A stretch of 64,000 nt of DNA from NCBI GenBank assembly GCA_907164885.2, contig OU015490.1, forward strand, positions 98,333,757 to 98,397,756, in the 5' to 3' direction. How positions within the stretch are numbered: position 1 is the first letter of the stretch; each line of letters starts with the position of its first letter. The position numbers and the translations under genes were made by a program. The stretch comes from Dolomedes plantarius. Lineage: Eukaryota > Arthropoda > Arachnida > Araneae > Dolomedidae. The notes under the pieces were generated by a model. The model searched no databases. It was not told where the DNA came from and saw nothing but the letters and a program-made list of their open reading frames with translations. This document shows, one piece after another, positions 10,030 to 22,065 of this stretch.

Positions 10030-10955
10030 TAACAAACACTGTAATTAACAATCGCCCGAAATTTGGAAGGAATTTGAAGACAATAAAGGCGCATGGATAA
10101 ATTCTAGCAATTTTAAAGAATTTTTTGAAAAACGGGACTTTTTCTTCTACAAAATGCTTATTTGTGAATTCTAAGTCCCTACAATATAGTAAAAAAAAAT
10201 TTAATTATTCTCATTTTAAATTGAGTAAAATATTGAAAATTTTAAAAAAAGAGATTGAAAGCCCCTTGTCCTCTTATATTACATATTTTTTGGTCAATCT
10301 ATCCATTAACAATTACAGTACAAAGACATAATTTCATTTCCATGACATTAAGCCGTGATGGTACTGAATTTTGTAGAAGACTCCGGATTTTGTCAATATA
10401 TTCATTTAAAACGCAATGCGGTCAGCCGTGTTTAGCTCATTAGTTATAAGTTTACAGGCTTCTTTGACATACCGCATTCAATACGTAATCTATTGAATAA
10501 TAGTTTAATACAGTTTATTGAATAATAGTTTAAACTTATTACCAGAAAGATATGTTCTCGATTTCAATGACATATAAGTTGAATCGAACAATTTCGCATC
10601 GAGGGAAATGTTTATTTCAGTTCCGATTACAAGGTAAATTGAAAACTTTGTTCATAAAAACCCTCCAAAGATGGCAATAAAATTATAACAGTAAATATAT
10701 TTATTTTCATTTACTTAGATATTTAAAGTATGTTAGTGAATCAACAATTGCATCCATACAATATGAATTCTTTTATATCTATATAAATAATTAATTGATG
10801 AAATTTTGACAGTTTAATTTAATGCGTTCATATGCCATATTTTGAATATTTTGTTCTATAATAAAGAAACTAATAAATGTTTCTGTTGAGAGACGCTATT
10901 TTTAGTAGACAGAAGAGAAATATTAATATTGTTAATATACAAGTAACTGGTGTTT
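10030..10955. other. Unassigned AT-rich stretch
   Basis: Only short low-complexity frames. A local duplication of TAATAGTTTAA-type sequence occurs near 10490-10530. No gene seen. Confidence 0.4.
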
Positions 10956-11113
10956 TTAACACTCGATTACTAACCTTGTATGCATGAGATACACGGTAAC
11001 TATTTTTGCTGACTGCAAGTCCATCCGTAGAGAGGAAGGCTGCTTTCCCCGCCTATCTTCCTAGCAGGAGGTCCTAGCAGGAGGCTAGATCAGCGGTTGC
11101 CAAAGTGGTAGTC

Positions 11114-11135
11114 CGCGGACCACTAGTGGTCCGCG
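11114..11135. repeat. Perfect 22-bp palindrome in the hAT left end
   Basis: CGCGGACCACTAGTGGTCCG plus CG reads the same on both strands. The half-site GGTCCGCG occurs again at about 11149 and near 13802, and as GGTCCGTG near 13832, as expected for subterminal transposase-binding repeats. Confidence 0.85.
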
Positions 11136-11488
11136 AGAAAATTTCGCTGGTCCGCAGAAAAATGTGGAATATACTTACTCATCATGTTAAGTTATGTTTT
11201 AAGATGCATTAAAACATGATTCAATTCATAACAATAGGTGACAAGTTATAAAAACTAGCTGCATAGCTCTAGCTGCATTGCACATGTTTTGTCTTACTCT
11301 CGCCTCGTTTCGCACTCTTCTAATGTTTCAGTCTTCTGTTTGTCGCATATGTATATCAGTTGAAGCGATTAAAGGTGGGCTTACGGACGTATTGAGTTCA
11401 ATACAAAATGTATTCAATATATTAGTTGGGTTATTAAGGAAGTTTTTGTGTATTTTCTTTTATATATTGACACATAGATTTAAAACAG

Positions 11489-11590
11489 GTATGATCTTAA
11501 ATCTTAACCATGTAAATATTTTCTTTTATTTCATATTTATTGGGATAAAATGAGTTTGACTTTTCTAAATTTCTTTTTATTTTATTTTAG
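11489..11590 (+). other. Possible 5' UTR intron of the hAT transposase gene
   Basis: ACAG/GTATGA near 11489 and a T-rich tract ending TTTTAG at 11590, 22 bp before the start codon. Plausible GT-AG borders only; no transcript evidence. Confidence 0.35.
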
Positions 11591-11612
11591 ATTCAAATAA
11601 ATTAAACCCATA

Positions 11613-13582
11613 ATGAGTGAAAAAAAGCAAAAGAATATTTTGCATTTCTTTAGTAATGCAAAAGGTAATGAGAACGATAATAATAACATTAATAATACTT
11701 CACCTAACCGTGAACTGATCAATAAATCAGACCCTCCACAGTCTTCATCAGGCACCATTAGGAAACACGTTGGAACGGGAGGTGGAGAGAAGAAAAAACA
11801 CAAAGTATCAAGAAAATATCATTCCTACTACTTAAAATTTGGATTCATTGAAGAACCTGACAGTGAGCTGGATCCACGGCCTCTCTGTGTTGTATGTTCT
11901 GAAAGCCTATCTAACGATGCATTAAAACCTTCAAAACTTGAAAGACACTTGAATTCAAAACACCCGGATTTAGCAAAAAAACCGCTAGAATATTTTAAAA
12001 GAATGCATGAAAATATGCAAAAGCAAGTTATTGCTTTAAGAAAAATGACCATGGGAGATAAATCATTACTAAAGGCTTCCTATCTCATAGCAAATCAGAT
12101 CGCGAAATGCAAAAAGCCGTACACGATTGGAGAAGAATTAATTAAGCCATGCATGTTAAAAGCCTGTGAACAGATTTTGGGAATGCAGGCTGTTCAGAAA
12201 TTGAAAGTAATTCCTATGTCTAATAATACTATCAAGCGCAGAATCGAAGATATGGCCGAAGACATTGAAAATCAGATAATAAAAATGGTGAAAAATTCAT
12301 CATTTTATTCAATCCAACTTGACGAATCTACGGACATTACAAACAAAGCACTTCTTCTTTGTTTTGTGAGGGTTGAGTGTGAAGGAGAGTTACATGAAGA
12401 ACTACTTTGTTCGCTTAATTTCCGGGTAGAACAACCAGCTCTGAGATTTTTGAAGCACTTAATAGTTATTTCCGGGAACATGAAATTGATTGGAAAAAAT
12501 GTATTGGGATCTGCACAGATGGTGCCGCAAATATGACTGGACATCTTTCAGGAATTGTTGTAAAGGTGAAGAATGTTGGTCACCCAGACATTTTATCTAC
12601 ACACTGCATTATACATCGAGAACAACTTGCAGCGAATAAAATGTCCCCAGAACTACACGAAGTATTATCAAATGTCATTGAAATTATATTGGAAATTCGA
12701 CACAGAGCACTCAATTCTCGAATATTTGAGGCACTTTGCGAAGAAATGGGTTCCGAGTATACTCATCTTCTTCGTCATGCTGAGGTGAGATGGCTGTCGA
12801 GGGGCAAAATATTGACCCGACTATTCGCCTTGCGGGAAGAAGTCAAATTATTTTTCCAGCAGCAAAATAATCCGAAATTGCAAAAATGCTTGTCCGACAA
12901 TGAATGGCTAGCAAAGCTTGCATACCTGGCAGATATTTTTTCCCTGTCAAATGAACTAAACATATCTTTGCAAGGACAACTTAAGGACGTGTTCACACTA
13001 CGAAGTAAAATGGATGCGTTTCAAAAGAAAATATTACTGTGGCAAACGCGGTTGGTTGAAGACGATCTGCAAATGTTTTCTAATTTTGATGAATACATGA
13101 AGGAGAATGATGTTAACCAGCAAGTGGTAACCCTAGTTAAAAAGCACTTGGAATCACTTACAGAATCTTTTGCTCGTTATTACCCAAAGAATGAAGATCC
13201 CAGACATGGTAATATGTGGATAATAGATCCGTTTGCAGCGAACATTCAGGATAGTAAGTTAAGCATGCATCTAAAAGAAAGCCTCATCGACCTATCGTCC
13301 GACGAAACTCTCAAATTTAAATTTCATTCATCCTTATCAAGACCTCAGTTTTGGCTTTCCATAAAAAGTGAATATCCTTTGCTTAGTGAACAGGCGATGA
13401 AAATTCTGATTCAATTCTCCACAACTTATTTATGTGAAAAGGCCTTTTCATCTGTCACAGTCATCAAAACACGGTACCGATCTCGGCTTGAAATAAATGC
13501 AGTTCTCCGTCTTGCAGTAACAACATTGGATCCAAATATCCATAATCTTATTTCAAGTAAGCAGGAACATCCATCACACTAG
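11613..13582 (+). pseudogene. hAT transposase (ZBED5/SCAND3-like), one frameshift
   Basis: Segment 1 (11613-12536, 307 codons) begins MSEKKQKNILHFF and has a BED zinc finger (C92, C95, H112, H117) and the first catalytic block SIQLDESTD (D237/D241). Segment 2 (12533-13582, 349 codons) opens inside the CTDGAANMTG block with the second acidic residue, passes through the all-helical insertion, and ends in the hAT C-terminal dimerisation region with YLCEKAFSSV and RSRLE. The second frame is readable upstream as FEALNSYFREHEIDW, so a single-base indel between about 12423 and 12447 splits one gene. A DNA-binding cut-and-paste enzyme when intact. AATAAA follows at 13680. Confidence 0.9.
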
Positions 13583-13928
13583 GAATGTATAACGCTAAAA
13601 GTTTGATATATTTAAACCATCTTTTAATTGTTTTGTTTGTACAATTTTTGTTTATTTTGTTTATTTTATTATGGTTTATTAATAAAGCTTTCATAACTTG
13701 GTTACTATTAATAGCTTCATTTTATTAACTAGGTACATTTTATGTGTTCTTTGATCACAATTTTTTTATAAATATATTTAACACTTAAAAAATCCTATTA
13801 GTGGTCCGCGGGATTTAAATTATGAATTAACTGGTCCGTGAGGTCAAAAAGTTTGGCGACCGCTGTGCTAGATGTCAGTTTAGTTTTCGTTCTTATAAAG
13901 TAAAGATCGTTGACATCACAAGCTTTTT

Positions 13929-14378
13929 ATCTCTCAGATACGACGACAGCAGATTCGTAAGTATTTTTGATCAATCTGATTTTTTGTTTTGTAGCTGTAT
14001 TTGTGTGGATTGTTGTTAATTCCAAAATGTTTTATTCAACCAATTTGGAAATTTATGCAATGTTTAATTCAACCGATTTGGAAATTTATGCTGGAAAGCA
14101 AACGGACGGGCCATACCAATTGAGCAACAACAGCACGGACATAGTAGAAAGATTGATTAATCCCATCACTAACACCGGACGTAATGTCACTGCTGATAAT
14201 TGGTTCAGTGATGCCTCTCTGCTCCAAACATTATCAGAAAATTTTTCCGCAAATGAAAGGCAAAACAATGCATGCCTCTAGTTATTTACCCCCCTTCTCC
14301 TTGAAATAATAGTGTAAAAATTGTTATAACATGGTTTTTATGACATGTATCTCACGGATACGACGACAGCAATGACGA
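13929..14378. repeat. Repeated subterminal motif in the piggyBac element
   Basis: GATACGACGACAGCA with shared upstream bases occurs at about 13937-13951 and 14358-14372 in direct orientation. Likely a subterminal binding repeat or a small duplication. Confidence 0.5.
13967..14281 (+). pseudogene. piggyBac transposase fragment (DDE_Tnp_1_7)
   Basis: Residues from about 35 on, LEIYAGKQTDGPYQLSN followed by GRNVTADNWFSD, match the conserved VYTGK...GRN.T.DNWF core block of piggyBac transposases, which includes a catalytic Asp (ADNWF). The segment YSTNLEIYAMFNSTDLEIYA contains a short internal duplication. Only about 100 codons remain, so no activity is possible. Confidence 0.8.
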
Positions 14379-14409
14379 AATTTTTTTGAGGATAGTAATC
14401 GAGTGTTAA

Positions 14410-14715
14410 GTTACTCTTCCGGCTATTTCAAATACATCATGATTGTACTATACGCACCTACATTTTAACCCTCAAACGGTACAGTGCTTTGAGACGAAAT
14501 AGAACGGTCGGCACGGTCGGACGGATCCGACTCGATCTCTCTTTTGATGAGGTTTTTTGCAGAAATAAGTGCACAATAAGCATTTTTGTTGAATAATAAC
14601 ATTTATTGATAATATTTACATGAAATAAATCCCTTCTTGTAGAAAAAACGACCAACGAATTGTAATTTTGCTAAAAAATGAAAATATCTTTGGCATTTAC
14701 ATAGAATGTTGTATA
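14410..14715. other. Unassigned stretch between piggyBac and Tc1
   Basis: Contains TTAACCCTCAAACGG at 14466, which resembles a piggyBac-type end, but no partner end was found. Confidence 0.35.
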
Positions 14716-14753
14716 TACACTATCTGGCCAAAAGTATCCGGACACCCCCTTAA

Positions 14754-15319
14754 CCCTTCAGCAGGCGCGCGTTGCATAAGGTGCAACGTCTCTTTCAACC
14801 TTGATTAATCCTTTTGTAAAAAAACTTGTTCGTTTGAAATTGAAAATCATGATTCTGAGTTTTATGGCAAGATATAAAATGTTGATAATATTGAGATATA
14901 TTTACAATTAAAGACCAAAGAATGCAGATACAATCGCCTTATTTCAAAACTGTCCGGTTTATTGGACCTAAGGACAACTTGCGAATATATTCCTTTTATG
15001 TCTAAAAACGTAAAAAAAACAATGAGATTGTCCATCTTCGTGATATGCGGATACCATGTAATAGCTGCACATTTGATCGACTCCATCAATTCCTGCTTTT
15101 GTCGTATTCTAATCCAGTATAATCGCTGGTTTACCATGGTTAAATCACGACTTACAAATGAATGGAAAGGAATACATGGGTCAGAAAATCAGACTTGCAT
15201 CAGAAAGGGTGTAGCTCTAAATAGAAACTGCTTAGAACATTCAAACCTTACATGTAAAATCGAACCATTCAAAATTACGAAAATGTTGCACTTTATATAC
15301 GGCCGCGCCCGCTGAAGCG
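14754..15319 (-). mobile_element. piggyBac-type element inserted in the Tc1
   Basis: Flanked by TTAA on both sides (14750-14753, 15320-15323). Ends CCCTTCAGCAGGCGCGCG and the inverse, CGCTTCAGCGGGCGCGGCC, agree well. 566 bp, far too short for a full copy, but it keeps part of a transposase on the minus strand. Confidence 0.85.
14862..15137 (-). pseudogene. piggyBac transposase C-terminal fragment
   Basis: The central block KMDNLIVFFTFLDIKGIYSQ followed by VVLRSN resembles the RWP..IFF..L.I.GINSQV...  block late in the piggyBac DDE domain. Upstream residues do not align, so the remains are short and frameshifted. Called by pattern; moderate confidence. Confidence 0.55.
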
Positions 15320-15404
15320 TTAAAGAGGTGGATCTGGCAGGTGACGTAATTTGATGCGTAACCGAAAGCTATAAAAGTGTTGGTAGTGGGGTTTCAGGTT
15401 ATAT

Positions 15405-16066
15405 TTGTGCGTTTGTCGGACAAATAGTAAGTCAAAGGAACTTAGTGACTTTGATCGTGGCATTATAGTGGTATGCTACCTTTGTGGGAAATCAGTTCGG
15501 GAAATTTTGGACATTCTACAGAAGCCAAAATCCACTGTGAGTGATGTAATTGTGAAGTGGAAAAGTCGAAGCAGTGAAACTACAGAAAAATGAAGTGGCA
15601 GGCCAAAAAGAATTAGTGAAAGCAGCCGTAGAACTCTGAAAAGGATAGTGAAACAAAATCGCAAGTCCTCGTTGATTGAAATCACTCAGAAGTTCCAAAG
15701 TTCATCAGGCGTTAGTGCTAGCAGCAGGACTGTTCGTCCAAAGTTAAAAAACCTGGGATTCCATGGTCGATCAGCCACTGACAAGCCGAATATCACTCCC
15801 CAGAATGTGAAGCGTCGATTGCAGTGGTGCAAAGCTCACCGTCATTGGCCTGTGGACATGTGGAAAAATGTTCTTTGGAATGATGAATCTCGCTTTACAA
15901 TCTGGCAGTCCGATGGACGCGTCTGGGTTTGGAGGATGCCCGGCGAGCGCTTCTTACGTGACTGCATTGTGCCGACTGTTAAGTTTGGTGGTGGCAGCAT
16001 CATGGTGTGGAGGTGTTTTTCATGGTTTGGCCTGGATTCCTTAGTTCCTGTGGTTGGAAACATGAA
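15405..16066 (+). pseudogene. Tc1 transposase, N-terminal two thirds
   Basis: One reading frame with a single internal stop (15591-15593). The N-terminus reads SKSKELSDFDRG; the usual initiating Met codon just before it has been lost. The paired helix-turn-helix region follows (GKSVREILDILQKPKSTVSD), then [15 protein letters not shown], where a CGA-to-TGA change fits the family Arg. The catalytic domain has [20 protein letters not shown] with the first Asp, and [14 protein letters not shown]. The match ends after PVVGN, before the second and third catalytic residues. Confidence 0.88.
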
Positions 16067-16509
16067 GTTTCTTTTTTTGTTTAAACGAGATAATAGTAAG
16101 TTGTAAATTTAATTCATTTATATGAAGTGCTAATTAACGCAATTAAAAACTTGAGTAATTGCAACAATCTTAAGATTCCAAAACTTAAAAACACATGTTC
16201 GGGAAAGATATTTTTCAGCAATCAAGCAGAAAACCTATAGTAACAGAAAATTTAGTGAATTGGTCATACAAACATTTATCTCTGACCTAATTTTCAATGA
16301 CATATTACTATGATTATTAAGCTGCAATCGTACATTTCAATTAATATTTCCTGAACAGTTTGAGCTCAAAAGCTATATGCGAGCTGTTAAATTCATATTA
16401 CTTTATTATAATCACTTATCATACAGCTAAATATGTAATAATTCCGAGAATACACTGATGTTATTACCCCAGTTAATCTAATTATGCTGTTAGAGTAGTG
16501 ATTGCATTA
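16067..16509. other. Unassigned AT-rich stretch
   Basis: No gene or repeat recognised. Confidence 0.4.
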
Positions 16510-17310
16510 TGCTCAGATTTCCAAGACATCATGAGCCTTCGGATAGATTATCTAAACGCAAATATAATTTATCTCTCTCACATATTTCTAAGATTTATGA
16601 AGACTTCAATATTAATCTGAGCATATCAGAACTGCAAATTACAACTGTCAAAAATGTATATTGTTTAATTACAGTTTTCTTGCAAACTGGCTTTCCGGTA
16701 GCTCATATAATCACAAATGTAATTCATCTGTCTCCCATCTCTCTAAGATTTATCAAAATTTCGATATTAATATGAGCATATAAGATCCATGAATTTCAAC
16801 TGAGAATGATATATGGTATAATCACAGTTTTTTTGCAAACTTGCCTTCGAGTAGATTATATAATCACAAATATAATACGTCTACCTCATATATTTCTAAG
16901 ATTTATTAAGATATTACTATTAAAATGAACATTTAAGAACTGTAAATTACAACTGACAAAATTGATATATCGTTCAATTACAGTGTTTTGGAAACTGACC
17001 CACTAGTAGATAATATGATCACAAATATAATTCATCTATCTCATATATTTCTAAGATTTATCAAGATATCATAATTGATCTGAAAATATAAGAACAGTAA
17101 ACTACAATTGATAAAAATGATATATCGTTTAATTCAAGTTTTTTTGAAAACTTTCTTTCGAAAAAATTATTTGAACACAAATGTAATTCATATAACTCCT
17201 ATATTTCTAATATTTATCAAGATATCAATATTACCCTAAACTTATAAGAAGTGTAAATTACAACTGAGAATTATATATCGTTTAATCATGGGTTTTGCAA
17301 CCTGGCTCTA
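16510..17310 (+). repeat. Tandem array, five diverged copies of a ~155-bp unit
   Basis: The marker CTAAGATTTA (last copy CTAATATTTA) starts at 16588, 16743, 16896, 17051 and 17207, giving periods of 155, 153, 155 and 156 bp. Neighbouring words such as ATCACAAATATAATTCATCT and TACAACTGA recur in each copy. Copies differ by perhaps 15-25%. Confidence 0.9.
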
Positions 17311-18499
17311 GAGCAAATAAAATACTAAAAGAAATAAATAAATAAACTGTATTTAAGTTTTCAGCATTTTTACTGTAATAAATTTTAAAAATGAACAGTT
17401 TAATTTTAGATTCATTTTTTTCTCTCACTTAATTTTACTTTAACGTAAATGATTTTAAATTTAGGTGCAACATTGTACCGTCTATGTTTATATCTATTCT
17501 CTTTTTATGACTGTCTATTTTTTAGCTTAATTACTTACTTAATATTTCCCTACATTTTTTTTTTATTTTATACAATTTGAAATGAAAAAATAAACATTAA
17601 TTGATTCTTCTCGGTCGATTAAGCATGAATTTTCTACCGTTGTGAATCTTTAAGCATTTATTTTTTATAAAATTCTTTTCAGCTATTTACTTTTTCCTTA
17701 AACTATTTTAATGCAGCAAATTGCCTGCATGTTATACTTTGAAACCTCTATTTAACACTGCGTGTTTTTTAAATTTGATTTATTTTTTATTTTAGTTTTT
17801 CATCACCTCATTTATTTAAACGTTTGTTTTTCTGTATTTATATCTTTTTATTTTTTCTCTATTTCTCTATTAGTTATAGTTTAAATGATCACTGCGTGAT
17901 CAGCCTTCCCACTTCTTAATTTTCTTTATCCAAAGGCCTCTATGAACGAAAAAAATTTCATAAAAATAAAAGGTTGATACCTACAAGTAATAAAATTTTA
18001 CATTTTTTTCGATTTAAGATTCTATCAATTCTCTACTTAGAAACCTGTTTAATTTTTAAACTCGATTTCATTTTTTACATGGTTTTTACTTTAATGCAGT
18101 GTTTTACCATTTATTTATAAAAGTTAGAAGTAATTAGCATTTGAGCGTAATTCATTTCCCACGGTTATATCCCCCCCCTCTAACAATTAACAGCAGTAAA
18201 TCTTTAACAATGTTTATTTAATGGCATTTGAAATTTTATCTTTTACTAGATTTTATTTTACATTATTTCTTTACTTTATCTTAATTTGCGCAGCATTTTG
18301 CCTGATTTATATCAATTCTGTATTGATATTTGTTTTTTAAACTGATATAATTGTCAACTTAGCTTTTTATTTATTCAAGTTTTTACTTATCTCAATATTT
18401 CACTTTTTATATGGGCCCCGAGCAACCTAGTGTTTAGCGCTTTTGGATTCGGTACTAATTTATTATCTGTTGTTTCAAATGGCAGTTCCTGTTGCATTA
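17311..18499. other. Long AT-rich stretch without a recognised feature
   Basis: T-rich, no open frame of note, no repeat ends seen. Confidence 0.4.
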
Positions 18500-18503
18500 A
18501 TAA

Positions 18504-19143
18504 TGTTACGAATTTTCCGTTCGGCTTCAACGATTGAATGTACATTGAATAAGACTGAATAAAAGCAAAGATTTATTTATAGGCAATCGAAATACTGCAG
18601 CTTACATATCGTCAGAAACTGACTACATTGCTTCTAACACAATCTCTAGTTCACAGAAGTAAGGAAAAACTCAACACAAAAGGCGCCGCACGAAGTCGCA
18701 ATTATCGCGGCATAAACTCAGCAATTCTCCGAAGAAAATCTCACAGTTAACAGTGGCGCTTTTGACAACCTCGATACATAACAGCAACTCCAATCTAAAC
18801 TCCAATCGAGGCTGTATTTATAGCCTCTCGAAAGACTGGGGATTTACACAATGTTCTAGAAAATTCCAGGCTTCGAAAAGTCGCCAAGTGGCCAAATTTC
18901 GCGATCTCTCCAAGCTTTGTGCCAAAAAATTAGTCACCAAAAACGTCGCCAACAAGCCAATATCTCGCCACTTTCACGAGATACCATAGAAAGCCTATGT
19001 TAAATGCATGTCACTGCAGAAATTTAGCTAATACGACTATTTACATGGAACAAACGATAATAATGCATTATTTTAAAAGCAGAACAACAATTTTAACGGT
19101 ATTTTAAGCTAAAGACATACATTACTTTACAAAATTCGTAACA
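18504..19143 (-). mobile_element. Solo LTR, 640 bp, minus orientation
   Basis: Begins TGTTACGAATTTT and ends AAAATTCGTAACA, a perfect 13-bp inverted pair with TG...CA. Flanked by ATAA on both sides (18500-18503, 19144-19147). Read on the minus strand it has TATAAATA (18815-18822) and later AATAAA (18572-18577), the order expected of a promoter and poly(A) signal. No internal region, so a recombined solo LTR. Confidence 0.88.
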
Positions 19144-19147
19144 ATAA

Positions 19148-20780
<1,633 letters not shown>

Positions 20781-21299
20781 TTTTCGTAGGACCCTTTCGT
20801 TTATATGCTTATTTATTTCATTGACGATTAACCTCTGATATCAACCCTTTCACTTTTATTATTATTATTATTTTTTTGCCTTCATATTTCTAGTATTCTA
20901 GTATTCAGTTTTGCCTTATGTATTTTTAGGTATTGCCAAATACTGATCTTTGTTATTACCTAAAAATTTGCATATGAATCATTAGTTTACTTGTTAGAAC
21001 AAAACCTCATTTCGTATTAAGATACATTTACCCAAATTTGAAAGTTAAGATAACATTAATACCAACCATTAAATCTAAATCATCTTTCCATTCGATCTAA
21101 GGTTCCAGTTTGTTTTTTTTAAATTTAGAATGAGATTATAGTATGTAAAACAGTACTACTTTAATAATTAACCCAAAAAATTTGTACTTCCCCAGTATAA
21201 AATTTATTAACATAATTTGATATATTTATCTTTCAAACCTGAGTAATGTGTAGTGTGTATGATGAAACCCATCTTTGTGAGCTTGTGAAAACTTGCTCA
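20781..21299. other. Unassigned stretch
   Basis: AT-rich, no feature. Confidence 0.4.
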
Positions 21300-21408
21300 G
21301 AAGAATTTATTTAAATTATTTTTTGGTGTAGAGTTAATAAATGCTCTACAGATAAGAAAATTATTTTTTGCATAGTTTTGTGAATTAAAGAGTAATTCAT
21401 TAAATTCT
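21300..21408 (+). repeat. Direct repeat, copy 1 of 2
   Basis: About 105 bp beginning AGAATTTATTTAAATTATTT and including ATTTTTTGCATAGTTTTGT. Copy 2 is at 21778-21880, roughly 90% identical. Confidence 0.8.
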
Positions 21409-21597
21409 TATAAGTCATTTTTAAAAAATATTTTCTTTTATATTATATTGGATTTTCAATATCCAACACTTGATAGTACTATTTTTGAGAAATAGTACAA
21501 TGATAGTAATATCTTCTATTGTAATTTTGAGAAATAATTATAGACACACATGTTTTTAAATACAGAAAAGAGCTAGTTTAAAGTAAAAATAGTTTAT

Positions 21598-21691
21598 TTA
21601 GAAAGTACATAGCACATTTACACAATTTTTTTCTATATTTTCTACAAAACAGGATCCTTTTGCTGTACCTCTGGCTCCATCTTTACAGCAT
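21598..21691 (-). CDS. Candidate terminal coding exon (hypothetical gene)
   Basis: On the minus strand a pyrimidine-rich tract ending TTTTTTTCCCTAG leads into 94 nt that stay open in the phase left by the upstream candidate exon (23725-23780), encoding CCKDGARGTAKGSCFVENIE and ten further residues before TAA. An AATAAA overlaps the stop (21593-21598). Acceptor, stop and poly(A) signal fall in the right order. The product is not recognised. Support is from splice signals and phase only. Confidence 0.3.
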
Positions 21692-21777
21692 CTAGGGAAA
21701 AAAAGAAAGAGAAAATCAGTTCATAAATTTATGTGAAAGGAAAATGACTCCCATCCCCAGATATAATTTATGAATCA

Positions 21778-21880
21778 AAAGAATTTATTTAAATTATTTT
21801 TTGATGTAGAGTTAGTAAATGCTCTGCAGATAAAATTATTTTTTGCATAGTTTTGTACATTAAAGGGTAATTTATTGTTG
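21778..21880 (+). repeat. Direct repeat, copy 2 of 2
   Basis: Matches 21300-21408. The interval between copies holds the candidate terminal exon at 21598-21691. Confidence 0.8.
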
Positions 21881-22065
21881 TAAAAATAGTTGATTGTTGA
21901 AAGTAGTTGAAAAAATTCATTGTTGATAAAGTAGAATTAAATAAATCCAATTAGGAAATATAAATTCTGAGACAGGGGTTTAAAAAAACTTGATATAAAA
22001 CAGCACCCAACACATGAGTGCAGTTTTAAATCTGTTGTCATTTTATTGATAACTACTTCCAAGAA

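Larger units (their letters stand above)
11091..13865 (+). mobile_element. hAT transposon (ZBED/SCAND3-like), nearly complete
   Basis: Ends are CAGCGGTTGCCAAA (11091) and the inverse TTTGGCGACCGCTG (to 13865). Flanked by an 8-bp duplication, GGCTAGAT (11083-11090) and TGCTAGAT (13866-13873). Subterminal GGTCCGCG motifs recur at both ends. Length 2775 bp with one transposase gene broken by one frameshift. Confidence 0.92.
10960..14405 (+). mobile_element. piggyBac-type element with hAT inserted in it
   Basis: TTAA (10956-10959) then CACTCGATTACTAACC on the left; on the right the inverse GGATAGTAATCGAGTG followed by TTAA (14406-14409). TTAA duplications with short inverted ends are the hallmark of piggyBac. 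Removing the hAT and one copy of its target duplication leaves about 660 bp, so this was already an internally deleted copy. It keeps a fragment of transposase (13967-14281). Confidence 0.85.
14718..16066 (+). mobile_element. Tc1-type transposon, 3' truncated, carrying a nested piggyBac-type element
   Basis: Left end CACTATCTGGCCAAAAGTAT preceded by TA (14716-14717), a familiar Tc1 terminus. The transposase relic starts near 15405 and stops matching the family near 16066; no right terminus is present. The 566-bp interval 14754-15319 is foreign. Confidence 0.85.

Noticed and set aside
14466..14480. TTAACCCTCAAACGG as another piggyBac end
   Set aside because: No inverse end or matching TTAA found nearby.
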